Below, in pieces: positions 11,989 to 24,800 of a DNA stretch of 64,000 bases. The stretch comes from Liolophura sinensis. Taxonomy: Eukaryota; Mollusca; Polyplacophora; Chitonida; Chitonidae. The first letter of the stretch is position 1. Every line of letters starts with the position of its first letter. Below the pieces are notes generated by a model. That model was not told where the DNA came from. It saw only the letters and a list, made by a program, of their open reading frames with translations, and did not search any database. Made by a program: the position numbers and the translations under genes. The stretch lies in NCBI RefSeq assembly GCF_032854445.1, contig NC_088307.1, positions 9,438,017 to 9,502,016 of the forward strand, written 5' to 3'.

Positions 11989-13240
11989 ATATACTGTGTC
12001 TTTTTGTGGCAGGGCAAGCCTATGCCGCCAGTTGCCTCCTTGTGGCAGGGCAAGCCTATGCCGCCAGGTGTGTGTGTGTGTGTACATCTACTGTGCCTTC
12101 TTGTGACAGGGCAAGCCTATGCCGCAAGGTGTGTGTGTGTGTGTGTGTGTACATATACTGTGCCTTCTTGCGGCAGGGCAAGCCTATGCCGCCAGGTGCA
12201 TTCTTGTGGCAGGGCAAGCCTATGCCGCCAGGTGTCTGTGTGTGTACATATACTGTGCCTTCTTCTGGCAGGGCAAGCCTATGCCGCCAGGTGTGTGTGT
12301 GTGTGTGTGTGTGTACATATGCTGTGCCTTCTTCTGGCAGGGCGAGCCTATGCCGCCAGGTGTGTGTGTGTGTGTGTGTGTACATATACTGTGCCTTCTT
12401 CTGGCAGGGCGAGCCTATGCCGCCAGGTGCCTCCTTGTGGCAGGGCAAGCCTATGCCGTCAGGTGTGTGTGTGTGTACATATACTGTGCCTTCTTCTGGC
12501 AGGGCGAGCCTATGCCGCCAGGTGCCTCCTTGTGGCAGGGCAAGCATATGCCGCCAGGTGTGTGTGTGTGTGTGTACATATGCTGTGCCTTCTTGTGGCA
12601 GGGCGAGCCTATGCCGCCAGGTGCCTCCTTGTGGCAGGGCAAGCCTATGCCGCCAGGTGTGTGTGTGTGTACATATACTGTGTCTTCTTGCGGCATGGCA
12701 AGCCTATGCCGCCAGGTGCCTCCTTGTGGCAGGGCAAGCCTATGCCGCCAGGTGTCTGTGTGTGTACATATACTGTGTCTTCTTGCGGCATGGCAAGCCT
12801 ATGCCGCCAGGTGCCTCCTTGTGGCAAGGCAAGCCTATGCCGCCAGGTGTGTGTGTATGTGTACATATACTGTGCCTTCTTGTGGCAGGGCAAGCCTATG
12901 CCGCCAGGTGTCTGTGTGTGTGTGTGTGTGTACATCTATTGTGCCTTCTTGTGGCAGGGCAAGCCTATGCCGCCAGGTGTGTGTGTATGTGTACATATAC
13001 TGTGCCTTCTTGTGGCAGGGCAAGCCTATGCCGCCAGGTGTCTGTGTGTGTGTGTGTGTGTACATCTATTGTGCCTTCTTGTGGCAGGGCAAGCCTATGC
13101 CGCCAGGTGTGTGTGTATGTGTATACATATACTGTGTCTTGTTGTGGCAGGGCAAGCCTATGCCGCCAAGTGTGTGTGTGTGTGTGTGTGTACATATACT
13201 GTCTTCTTGTGGCAGGGCGAGCCTATACCGCCGTCGCTGA
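11405..13240. repeat. Compound minisatellite derived from a SINE, with GT microsatellite
   Basis: About 30 copies of CTTCTTGTGGCAGGGCAAGC-CTATGCCGCCAGG alternate with (GT)n and ACATATACTGTGC. The left flank (TTTTTACGCCGTACTCAACAATTTTCCAGTCATG) is the tail of SINE family B, and the amplified segment is the internal part of the same SINE seen at 7364 and 13293. The long frames of up to 604 residues are repeat artefacts. Confidence 0.95.
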
Positions 13241-13292
13241 ATAACTTTAAAAGCCTGAAAAGTACCGCATCCTGTGCAGTATAAGAACAAAT

Positions 13293-13545
13293 GAATGAAT
13301 GAATGCTTGGGGTTTAACGTCGTATTTTTCAGTCACATGATGACGAGGACTCATTACGTGTGTGTATCATATACTGTGTCTTCTTGTGGCAAGGCGAGTC
13401 TATGCCGCCAAACTGCTACCGCCACTGACGTATCATGCCGAAGACACCAGACATAACACCCCACTCAGTCCTATAAACCTGACACCGGGATAACCTGTCC
13501 TGTTTCCTTGTTCTAACCTCCCAGTGCTGAGCGCCGAGGCATGCA
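13293..13545 (-). repeat. SINE family B (B2), partial copy
   Basis: Begins with a GAATGAATGAATGCTTGGGG tail on the plus strand and runs to AGTGCTGAGCGCCGAGG. The tRNA-like head is lost. It lies directly right of the array built from the same SINE. Confidence 0.88.
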
Positions 13546-13649
13546 ACCAGAAAAGCAAACGGTAGATCTATACTGTATACGTGAACATAGTGCTCCACGC
13601 TATGGGCATATTGGCCATGAATCCGTGAATCTATGTAGGAATGTGAATC

Positions 13650-13795
13650 AGATTTATTTATTATTTTATTTATTCGTTTTACGCCGAACTACGGTATTTT
13701 ACGACGGTATAAACGACGGCCAGAGGCATAATGGTGGGAAACCCACGACCATCCGCAGGCTGCTGCAGACGTTCGCCCGTACTACGAGAGAATTA
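13650..13795 (-). repeat. SINE family A, partial copy
   Basis: TTTATTCGTTTTACGCCG, CATAATGGTGGGAAACCC and ACCATCCGCAGGCTGCTG. Confidence 0.85.
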
Positions 13796-14019
13796 ACCCT
13801 GTGAATACAGACAGTTTTAGGCATACGTTTGCGTACTCATTTACATGCCTAATTAAGGTTATTTACCACATTTTATTATCTTTTAAATAAACCCAGTAAA
13901 AATCGTCGCTTTGCCTTGTATCTACCTGTCGTTTGTGCAACCATAAGCAGCGTATTCAACAATCTAATATTACCTTACTGATTATCGTTATTTTGATTAT
14001 CGCCAGCAAGATAAATTTT

Positions 14020-14245
14020 ATTTAGTTACTTGATTGGTGTTTTACGCTGTACTCACTTATGCGACGGCTGCCAGCATTATGGTGGGAGAAAACGGGCAGA
14101 GCCCAGAGGAAACACACGGCCATCCCCAGGTTGCTGGCAGACTTTTCCACTTCCGGCCGGAGAGGAAGCCAGCATGAGCTGGGCTTGAACTCACAGCGAC
14201 CGCATTGGTGAGAGTCTCCTGGACAGGAGCACAAAGTTCGAATGT
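14020..14245 (-). repeat. SINE family A copy
   Basis: TTGATTGGTGTTTTACGCTG through GGCTTGAACTCACAGCGACC to GAGTCTCCTGGACAGGAGC. Good match; lacks the last part of the tRNA-like head. Confidence 0.9.
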
Positions 14246-14685
14246 TGTACAGGCTGATAATGGTTGCACTGTCACTAAGTAGCACCCATCAGTCTCCTCG
14301 ATATTAAAACTCTGTATGGTTGTCCAGCGAGTGAAGATTGCTCTACACAGCTAGCCAGATGAAACCTCCCCAGGAAGTAAATCAACTTACACCGAATTCA
14401 TAATTTCGAGCACCCAGATTCCTCACAAAGAGCGGGAGATGATGGTCGAAGTGCTGGTTTTCGTCGATTCTTTAAGTTTTGAGTGTTACAAGATATGGAA
14501 AGTACCATATCTAAAGGATAGATTTGTTCTGATTACTTTTCCAGAAATAATGTCTTACCTAAAAGCTATATTATTCATTTTCTCGTTAAAACCTTCATTG
14601 CCTTTCACCACCGATAGAAGGTTGGCTCAAAACTGCTATGACGTCACTGAAAACTATGAACACGTGACAAATCCCCTAACTACAT

Positions 14686-14893
14686 TTATTTAAATGATGT
14701 TTCACGTTGTTAAAGTATTTCACTGACAGAATAGTGACCAGCGTTATGGTCGAAGAAAACAGGGCAGATTGACCGTATGGCCAGAGAGAAAGCCATCATG
14801 AGCTGGACTTGAACACACAGCAACCGCATTCGTGAGATGTTCCCTGGTCATTTTACTGCACTACTGCTAACCTGTCGGCCACGGAGGCTCCAA
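14686..14893 (-). repeat. SINE family A copy, diverged
   Basis: CAGCGTTATGGTCGAAGAAAAC through GGACTTGAACACACAGC to GGCCACGGAGGCTCC, so the tRNA-like head is kept. Confidence 0.85.
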
Positions 14894-15079
14894 TCATCAA
14901 TTGATTTGAACTGCAGCAGAAACGGCAAGAGCTGGATTCAAACGCGCGACCTCACTGGTCAAGGGCGTGACAGTTGCCGCCATTCATCGCTTTACTCACA
15001 TGAGCAAAAAAAAAGACTTTTTTTTTTACATCGCCATACTCCAGAATATTCTAAATGACTTACCATTTCACCTACAAAA

Positions 15080-15262
15080 GTGCATTTTTGGAGGCAAATA
15101 AATTTCACAAAATATAGCTTTTGGTGCTGAAACTTAACATTTCCCAGTAGACTACCATCCCATGTTTCAAGCAAACCTCAAAGCACCTTCCTAAATCAAT
15201 AGAACTCTCCGAAATCAGGAAAAAATGAGTAAGTTAGTCATGGGCGAAAATTTATGGTCATT
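15080..15262 (+). repeat. Dispersed repeat family D copy
   Basis: GCTGAAACTTAACATTTCCCAG, CAAACCTCAAAGCACCTT and CAATAGAACTCTCC align in order with 22267-22450 and with the reverse complement of 36690-36930. Confidence 0.65.
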
Positions 15263-15790
15263 TTGGATTTCTGGATTTTTTCACTTATACAACTGAGCCA
15301 AAACAAGTCTATGCTGTAGTCATTTGGACGTTGACCAATACTAAAAAGATAATGATGAAATAAAATAAAACAAATCTTTTATCTCTCACAGAACAGTGTT
15401 ACATGTATGTACATTCAAAAGCTGCACTTATTTCCACATATCTTATTTCACAAAATAATGAATTTTGTACACAGGTAAGAGAGAATTTTACAGTAATGTG
15501 AAAAAATGTTTATAAACAAGACCTAAACATGAAATAAACTTAAAATATAAAAGCAGACATTTCTTTGTACATGTGTGACAAAACAAAAAAATAATAATTA
15601 AAAAAAATAATTTTTTTTTTCATTGATTTCTCAAAAAACTTGCTATGCAAGTGAGTTACTTACGATACCGTTCAGGTACCACTGACCAAATGCATATCCA
15701 AAGTTGATCGAAGACCAAGACAATCACCGATGCATGATTCTACAGCAACTCTTTTCAATTTGGAATTTTAATAGTACATTTCTCATAAAA

Positions 15791-15953
15791 CCTGACCCCA
15801 GATTCACGAAACTTCTTGAGTTGTTCAGCACATACCTGCTGGAGCAAGATGATACTATCTGTACTTGCGCAGTGTTTGCCTTAAGTTTCTTTGAACTAAA
15901 AGCAATTTACTAAACTCTCGTTAGTTTCGTGAAACCGTGCCTAGGTTAATACT
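15791..15953. mobile_element. MITE-like element with TTTCACGAAAC-type inverted ends
   Basis: CAGATTCACGAAACTTCTTGAG at the left pairs with the reverse complement of CGTTAGTTTCGTGAAACCG at the right. About 160 bp, no coding capacity. The ends resemble the motif within 8511-8600. Confidence 0.55.
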
Positions 15954-15959
15954 ACCGGT

Positions 15960-17025
15960 AGTAAAAGAAAATTTTAAATTATAAGACTTAAAACAAACAG
16001 CACACAGATAAGAGAGTTCTGACTATTTCATACACTAGATTCGGATCTATAAATCTACAATTACAAACACACATGGGGCCATAGATTCAGCAATAAAAAA
16101 AAACCCTTCAAATTCTCATGTGCATAATAAAACTTAAAATTGAGCATAATTCCCACTAGCAAATTTTCATGGATTTCTTCAGTGTTTTTATCCGTATGTA
16201 TAAAAGATAAAGCTAAAAGACATAATGCTGGCATGGCACGGCCTGAGAATGGCAATAATAATGCTGGGCAAGACATGATCATTATGGTGTTCGCATGGCA
16301 TGACCATGGCACAACCACAGCGCTGAAATGACCTGAAAAGAATAATCACCATACTCATATTGGTGAAGGAAAAGCGCTCTTCAGTGAACAGTGAACTGCC
16401 AAAAATGAAAACCGGAGCGTCGTTGAGCGCTCACTTTATACCCAAGGCCCCCGAGAACAGGGACAGCAGAGGAATCTATGTTTTCCTCTCCAAGACAACA
16501 GTTTTATTTGTTTACTGTTTTTTGATTTACTTGTCAGTGGTATATTCTTATTTATTTGTTGGTTGTTCATACGCCACAATGAAATATTGTCAGTTACACC
16601 ATGACGCCAAGTTTTCCACAGTCAGTGGAAATCACAGTGCTAAAATTAAACTTCTAAATTATTTCAAAGTTTCTCGTAAACTCTTCCCACGTGATACTGT
16701 GGTATGTCATTTCTGATGAGGGCAAGCAGGTACAGTGTCCAGCAAGCATTCCTCTAAAACCACAGTAATGCTGCTCATTTATTGCGACCGGGCATGGTCC
16801 GAAGAAGAATGTAAGCAAAGGAATCTTGGAAGAGAATATACACCGAACCCATGCCTCGGACCTATCGGCTGACCGGCAATTCACCACTTCACAACGGACA
16901 GAAGCAAAAACAGAAGTAGAAAGAGGACGATTCTTGTGTAACAGGGGATTAACAGTGTGAATGTGTTGGTGCCGTGGTTATCCATTTAACTTTGACCCTT
17001 ACCACTTAACCTTGACCTTGGCCTG
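15960..17025. other. No gene recognised
   Basis: AT-rich sequence. The frame at 16360-16716 has no recognisable domain. Confidence 0.5.
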
Positions 17026-17120
17026 TTAACCTTGATCTATACGATTCATCCTTAGAGCTTCACCATTTAACCTTGATCTTTACCATTTAACCTTGATCTT
17101 TACCATTTAACCACTTCTCC
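17026..17120. repeat. Short tandem repeat, 20-bp unit
   Basis: Three to four copies of TTTAACCTTGATCTTTACCA. Confidence 0.85.
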
Positions 17121-17310
17121 ATACTTTGTAGCAGCGAGTTCAACAAAGACGTCTTATCTGACTACTGAATGACCATTGTCAAACTTTAGATTTTAATGGA
17201 ACTTCTAATAAGCAGTAACTTTTAATGTCGTTACCTTTCCATAAATATTAGACAACTATAACAGCCATATAAATTTAGACATGATCAAAACATTAAAACT
17301 TTACCACTGA

Positions 17311-17885
17311 CAGGAACATGGCAACTAATACAGAAGCTGCCACACAAACATGGCAACTAATACAGGAACATGGCAACTAATACAGGAACATGGCAACTAA
17401 TACAGAAGCTGCCACACAAACATGGCAACTAATACAGGAACATGGCAACTAATACAGGAACATGGCAACTAATACAGAAGCTGCCACACAAACATGGCAA
17501 CCAACATAAAAGTTGCCACACCAACGTAGCAACCAGTACCGGATGTGTCACACCAACATGATAACTAACTTACAAGCTGCCACACCAACATGATAACTAA
17601 CTTACAAGCTGCCACACCAACATGGCAACCAGTACCAAAAGTGCCACACCAACATGGCAACCAGTACTGGATGTGTCACACCAACATAGTAATTCACAAG
17701 TTGCCGCACCAACATGGCAGCCAGTACCAAAAGTGCCACACCAACATGGCAACCAGTACCAAAAGTGCCACCCAAACATGGCAACCAGTATCAAAAGTGC
17801 CAGCCCAACACGGCAACCAGTACCAAAAGTGCCACACCAACATGGCAAACAGCACTGAACTTGTCACACCACAATGGAAATGCAC
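17311..17885. repeat. Minisatellite with 20- and 32-bp units
   Basis: CATGGCAACTAATACAGGAA (20 bp) alternates with a 32-bp form that adds GCTGCCACACAAA; from about 17510 only the 32-bp form remains (CATGGCAACCAGTACCAAAA plus GTGCCACACCAA). Confidence 0.93.
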
Positions 17886-18540
17886 ACGGATGTAGCCACA
17901 CCTGAGCTTGATGATCTAAAGACAAATTATGTCAAATTTGGTTCACTATTGAATGTCCTTAACCACAACTGGAACGGTGAAATGTTTATATTCAGCTGGG
18001 ACAAGTTCAATTCTGAAGGAATAAAAGCTCTGCTCAATCCAAAATGACTACCTAAATGAGGTCAAAGGCCAATTACAAGCTGATGGACTGGTACATTATT
18101 ATGTGGACAGAGAATTAATTTTAAGCAAACATTAATTTAAACAAAAAAATACACTACAAAACAATACAACAGATCTTGTGCATGGATATGCATACACCAA
18201 CAATATCAGCAAGTGATTAAAACAAAGAGGACCATTAACAACCACCTTTTGTCTAGAGGTGGATCCTAAATACTTACTGTAGCCATTTCTTACATGACGT
18301 AAAAATTCACTTTGATATACACGCATAGCCACATTTTCACAAACCGACATGTGCACAGCTTTCTAATTACACAATCCAAATTACACAATCCAAATTATAC
18401 ATACCCTTTTTCTTCCTTTCGATAGTAAAAATATACACAGGTGGAAATTTACAACAACAGGAGCACAAGACTGTTCTACTTTTCTGGGTTTTTGTAACAA
18501 TGACAGAACAAGAATCAGCGACCAAAAACATCTATATATT

Positions 18541-18697
18541 TTTGATTATTTGATTGGTGTTTTACGCCGTACTCAAGAATATTTCACACATACGACGGCG
18601 GCCAGCATTATGGTGGGTGGAAACCGGGCAAAGCTCAGGGGGAAACCCACGACAATCGGCAGGTTGCTGGCAGGCCTTGCCACGTATGACCGGAGAA
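18541..18697 (-). repeat. SINE family A, partial copy
   Basis: Very good match from TTATTTGATTGGTGTTTTACG to CACGTATGACCGGAGAA on the plus strand. Confidence 0.92.
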
Positions 18698-20689
18698 AAA
18701 CATGTATACAAAATCAATATCTACATATGTACTTAACATCCTTTTGACTATTTCCTCACTCTTCAGAAGTAGAGATAGTTAGCACACTGATTAACATTTT
18801 TCAAATGCTTTACAAAAACGCCTCACATTCATATTATTCCAAACATTGAAAAATAGAAAAAATGCTCACTTTGCGATTTCTTGTACTTAGAATGTGATTA
18901 AAGAATGCAAATGAATGCAAATCTACACAAATAGACAAAAAAAAAAAATGATAATGAATAAGACATAAAATAGAGCATCCATTTCATTGGATAACAATCA
19001 GAAACTGACCAATCAAATACAGGACCTTGTGATTCAAATGTCTAATTACCCAGCTTCCTTATGTAAGATGACCATCTAAAATGCTAAAATTGTTGTCTCA
19101 ACAAAGGCCAAAGGGTCAGTTCTATTTGAGGATCTGTTTTAATGGAGCCAGAATAAAAATGATGACCACAAACTGAGCCCAGGTCATTATATAGAGGACT
19201 TACAGCATCGTGAAAATATTAATAATTTCAGACACACGATTGATGGTGATATTTTAGCCGCTTCCATGTTCTTTCACACCCTTAAATCCCATTGGATGAC
19301 TTCCAGTTTTCTCAAGGTCACCACTCTGAATAAGTGAACTGAGTGTTTGAGCTATAAGCACATTTCCCCACACATGTGTGCCATATTGTTTACTGGTTCA
19401 CAAAAGCCAGAGGATGATTTTGCAGGCCGATCGCCAGCCACAGGGGATTCTGTTACTACAGTTCATCAAGTTAACCCTTGACCTTCTATCAATGACCTTG
19501 ACTAAATGATTAATGGCAAAGAATACAGCAGCATGAAGTACATGTCAGCTGAAAGACCATTAAATATTGTGTGGGGAAATAGTTTGATTTATTTTTTTTG
19601 ACAATATTTTTCAGCCTAGTAAAATGCAGTCAAAACTTTGGATTCTACTGTGGCATATTCTGGCCATAATGGGACCAGTGATGTCACTTCAGCTTTTCGC
19701 CACTTTCGACACACATATATGGCTATATTTCATCATACAAAATGCATCTTCATTTAGACCTATGAATGCATTCAATAAATGGACAATTGAAACAATTTGA
19801 AAACAATTGAAACAATTTGAAAACAATTGAAACAATTTCCAGCCAAAAATATTGTTGTGATGTCAATGATACCGCAAGGTTCCAACATATCCAACTGATA
19901 CCCTATGGACCACCTTAGAATTCTGTGTTTTAAATACATTTTAGTCGGTTAGAAAAATTTGAAAAAAACCCCCAATAAATCAAACTATTTTCCAAGACAG
20001 TTTTCAATGGTCTTTCATCGGATGAATACTTCATTTTAGTGTTTTATTTGCCTTTAACTCTAGTTCATCAGTCGACCAATGAAAACCCTGTCATGCGAAA
20101 GAATATTTTGTCTACAGATGAATGAACATTCACCTTAACAAAATGACACTTCTTTATTGCAATAATCAGCCAAGCCTCAAATTATGGAACTTATAAAAAA
20201 TCCACAGAATACTTGATTGATTGTTGTTGAATGCTATATTGAATTTTTTTTCACTTCTGTTTATTCATTTTATTGTTTTTCAAGTCATACTCCAGAATTT
20301 TTTTCCTTGATGCTAGTCAGTTTTGTGTAAGTAAGAAACTGGAAGTGTCAAGAGTAAACCACCAAACATTGGCAATTCATTGTTGAACTTTCCGTGGGAA
20401 GAGTCTATCAACTCCTAGTCCAAGGCTGGGTTTGAACCTCTACCTCATATGCCTTAGCACTTGAATACTGCATCACTTAATAGGACTATTGTATTTGCTT
20501 TAATGGATTCATTTACTGGCCAAAATAATAAAAAAGTACAAAATATTTAGTAAATATAAATAATTTAAAATTAATTAAAAAATGTGCAACCATCTTTTGT
20601 GGTACTGATTTAATACCAATTAAATATACTTAAAAAAGAAAACTTTTAATCCGCTATTACATGCAATTAAATATAGCTCACTAAAGATT
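18698..20689. other. No gene recognised
   Basis: AT-rich. Contains a short 20-bp repeat (ACAATTGAAACAATTTGAAA, about 2.5 copies, 19790-19842) and, near 20255-20460, a decayed dispersed repeat of the AAACCACCAACNTTTGGCAA type also seen at 26440, 34030 and 59700. Confidence 0.55.
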
Positions 20690-21140
20690 GTCATCATATC
20701 ACAAAAAGATCACCTAATGCAGATCCATTGAAAGTAAACAAATGTAATTGACTACATATCGTGTGATGTAAATGACTGACAAGGAAATCACCTAACAAGA
20801 CCAACTTACACAATAAATGGAACTGACAAAAGATGACCTCAATCAAGATCAACTTACTGCAAATAAATTTAACTAACTTAAGATCATGTGAGGCAAAATC
20901 TACAGACAAGAGATCACCTGATACAAGATCTACTGACAGCAAGCAAATGTAACTCATTACATATCATGTGATGTAAAATCCACAGACGAAAAGATCACCT
21001 AAAGCAAGATCTACTGACATCTAAAGATCTAAAGATCACCTTATGCGACATCAACTGACTGCAATAAATGTAATTCACTTCAGATTATCTGATGCAAGAT
21101 CTACTGATAAATGTAACTGACTAAATATTATCTAAAAGCA
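20690..21140. repeat. Degenerate tandem repeat
   Basis: Repeated AGATCACCTAATGCAAGATC, CTACTGACAG and ACATATCATGTGATGTAAA blocks at irregular 60-100 bp spacing. Confidence 0.7.
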
Positions 21141-21293
21141 AAGTAAATATGTACTTACAGCATACCATGAAGATACAGGAGGCATGTTCTGTTAAGCTAG
21201 GCTTACCTCCCCTTAAACGAAGGACAACCAGATCATTATTTTACAATTAAAAGCAATAACAAAAACAAAAAAAAAAAACAAAAAAAAATGTGT

Positions 21294-21811
21294 AAAATAA
21301 TAAGTAAAACATTAACTCTTCCTTCCTCAAAGTCAGGAATCAAACTTCACCCCCGATGTTTCAAGCGAAGTAGCCGTAGAAGAACATTCCTATAGCCATC
21401 AACAGGACAGCCAATGCATTTGTCACATTCTTCCCAATCGGATTTTGTTTGATCGACCGCATTTCGTAGCGAGTCACGGTCTTCTTAGCACCTGATTTCG
21501 TCAGATTTTCAATACCACAGATCCAGTTGAACATTTTCCTCCAACACGGAGTGATATCTGCAAAATAAGATGCAGAGGGAAAACAACTGTTAGCAATAGC
21601 CAGAAGAACACTTTTTTCTCCTAACTTGTGTAAAATAGAAATAAAAACATAATCTTTGGTTGTTTTTTTTTTCCTGACAGATGACTATTAAGGTAAATGA
21701 CCAAAAATATCACCTCAAAACTAGCCTTCTTAGAGGCTAGTAAAGATCAAAAAATACTACCCACAGCTTTGAAATGGGTATTTTTCCAGTAGGATACCAC
21801 CTTACTGAAGT
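21294..21811. repeat. 518-bp tandem duplication, unit 1
   Basis: Repeats at an offset of exactly 522 bp as 21816-22333, with four bases between the units. By eye I find one difference, C at 21648 against T at 22170. The unit contains the last SGLT exon, its acceptor and some intron sequence. Confidence 0.97.
21361..21557 (-). CDS. SLC5A9-like: SGLT terminal exon 15, copy 1 (duplicate)
   Basis: Same sequence, acceptor (TTTTGCAG) and stop codon as the copy at 21883-22079. Either an alternative identical last exon or a haplotype or assembly duplicate. No AATAAA signal is obvious on the minus strand in the next 150 bp. Confidence 0.8.
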
Positions 21812-24800
21812 TAGAAAAATAATAAGTAAAACATTAACTCTTCCTTCCTCAAAGTCAGGAATCAAACTTCACCCCCGATGTTTCAAGCGAAGTAGCCGTA
21901 GAAGAACATTCCTATAGCCATCAACAGGACAGCCAATGCATTTGTCACATTCTTCCCAATCGGATTTTGTTTGATCGACCGCATTTCGTAGCGAGTCACG
22001 GTCTTCTTAGCACCTGATTTCGTCAGATTTTCAATACCACAGATCCAGTTGAACATTTTCCTCCAACACGGAGTGATATCTGCAAAATAAGATGCAGAGG
22101 GAAAACAACTGTTAGCAATAGCCAGAAGAACACTTTTTTCTCCTAACTTGTGTAAAATAGAAATAAAAATATAATCTTTGGTTGTTTTTTTTTTCCTGAC
22201 AGATGACTATTAAGGTAAATGACCAAAAATATCACCTCAAAACTAGCCTTCTTAGAGGCTAGTAAAGATCAAAAAATACTACCCACAGCTTTGAAATGGG
22301 TATTTTTCCAGTAGGATACCACCTTACTGAAGTAGGATATTACCCTACCTTCACAACAAACCTCGAAACACCTGTCTATGATCAGTAGAGCTCTTAGAAT
22401 CAGCCAAAATGTGCAAATCAGTGATGGGTGAAATGTTAGGTCATTTAAGGTACATTCAGGGTTTGCTTACGTTTGGATTGGCATTCATAGTCATGGGCCA
22501 ATCAAAATGTCCACTTGTCATATATACATCATCCAGGTTCCTGGGCTACAAATTGCTACCATTTGCAGTCAAGAGGCTCAGGAACCAGAATAACTGGACA
22601 TCCAGCATCTTAACTGTTGTATGTGTTGATGTGAATGGGGAAGTTGAACTATGGAGGAACAACAGCACCACAAAACTCTGAAAGCGGTAATTTGGCTGCA
22701 GGAACGTCATACTCAAATCTCCACTGTCAATCAGGTGATGTTCCACTTATAACAACAAAAATAGATAAGCTGATGGCGGTTTCATTTTGCCCCGAGACCA
22801 TATTCACCAGCAGTATCAACATAGGGTCCAGTCAGTGACTGATCCAGTATTAAAGAACTCGTCCTGTCCATTGTCTTTAGTTCCCAAGAAAAGGGCAGAC
22901 TCTGGACAGAATTTGATAATGTGGCTGATAGTTACCCGTTACCAAAATCTTTCCTTACGCATTGCTATGTTTACCTGTCATAGCTTGTAAGTCTGTTGCC
23001 AATGGCAACATGGCGATCACATTACCTCACTAACGGTTAATATCTTATGACATATTTACCTCAAAATAAGCACTTTTTCAGATGAAAAAGGTTTCAGGGT
23101 GGAGGAAATGGGACGAGGGAACTATTCTTCACAGTTCCTCTGGATATGGTCTGAGTTTGTTAACCTTAAATTCTCTTACCGGCCTCCTTTCCTTCCTCAC
23201 TTATCTTGCCCACAGCATTCGCCTCAACATCACCGTCTCCTCTCTCTCCGTTCAGAAGATCTGTCTTCTCTGCAGTTTTACTGCTAGGAGCCACCTTCTC
23301 GGTTTCCCTGGGGATAACCTCAATTTCCAACATGTTGATCTCTGACAGTTTCTTCTGCGCCTTAATTTCCGCCTCTGCACTGTCCTCTTCACTTGATGAG
23401 GCCGTGTCAGACTGAAATATGTCTACATCAATCCTCTTCTCTGTACTGTGCCTCGTCAGGTAAGTCAAGCGCTGAAGCTGCAAATAACAACAACAACAGC
23501 AGCAGCAATCAATGACTGACCAGAGCTTAACTGGAAGTCCATTTCCACTAATGTATTTCATTTATTTATTTAATTAAGAGTTTTACACCCTCCTCAATAT
23601 TCTCTTGTACCACAGCCAGCATTATGGTGGGGCGATAATGGGCACAGTGACCATCTGCAGCTTGATGGCAGACTTGTCCACAGATGACCGGAGAGGACGC
23701 CACCACGATCTGGACTTTAAGACAATGTGATCTCACTGTTGAGAGGCTCCTAGGTCATTGTGATATACTAGCGCTATAACCAGTATGCCATGGAGGCCTC
23801 CCCATTTACAATACTGTATTAAACTAAGAAGTTTAACATTATTTTTGACATTACATACCTGAAACTATTATTAAATAGTTATTAAAAGCTTACTTTGTGA
23901 AATGCAAAATTTAAGTATAAGAAGCTGTGTTTAAAAACCATTTCTACTCACACATCTGGGATCTATGGGCTTGGTAAGAAGGCTGACAACAATGGCCACA
24001 CTGCCCGTCAGCAGGAAGAGGAAGATGGAGAAGTACAGGTAGTGAAAGTTTGTCACTATGCCGGGCCGAGGATCCGGAGCATCGTCTCCGCAGTTGGGCA
24101 CCGTGTAGGAATACTCCACGATGAAGCGCACCATCCCTACTACCAGTCCGGTCATCAGAGACCAGAAAGCTCCCTATAGCAACCATAAATTTTTTTTATT
24201 ATCAATTTGAGTTTCATGTCGTACTCAAGAATAGTTTCACTTATACAGCAGCAACCAGCATTATGATGGGAGGAAACCCGGCAGAAACCAGGAAAGCGTT
24301 CCACCCACCCACCAAGTCAATCAGATCAAGCTTCCCACCCACCCAGAATGAATTGAACACCCACCCACCCAGTCAATCAGATCAAGATTCCCACCCACCC
24401 GGAATGAATTGAACACCCGCCCACCAAGTCAATCAGATCAAGCTTTAAACCCACCCACCCACCCAGTCAATCAGATCAAGCTTCTCACACACCCAGAATG
24501 GTTAGGACACCCACCCACCCAGTCAATCAGATCAAGCTTTCCACACACCCACCAAGTCAATCAGATCAAGTTTTTCACCTACCCGGAATGATAAGAACAC
24601 TCACCCACCCCAGTAATTAATGGTGGAGAAAGTTCAGATGAGAAGAGTGTAAAAAAAAATGGTTGTAAATGTGGTCTTCAATACTTTCTCGAATTTTGTT
24701 TTAAAGAAAAAAAAAAGAAAAAAAAAGAGACACTTAAAAAATAATTTTTGTATGGTGGGGCATACTGTCTTTGTGTAATAATGGTATAAATGAGGATGTA

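Noticed and set aside
11470-13284. Cysteine-rich frames of up to 604 residues
   Set aside because: Translations of GT repeats (CVCVCV) and the SINE-derived unit, open in several frames and on both strands.
17590-17895. Repeat protein with HGNQYQKCHTNMA units
   Set aside because: By-product of the 32-bp minisatellite, open on both strands.
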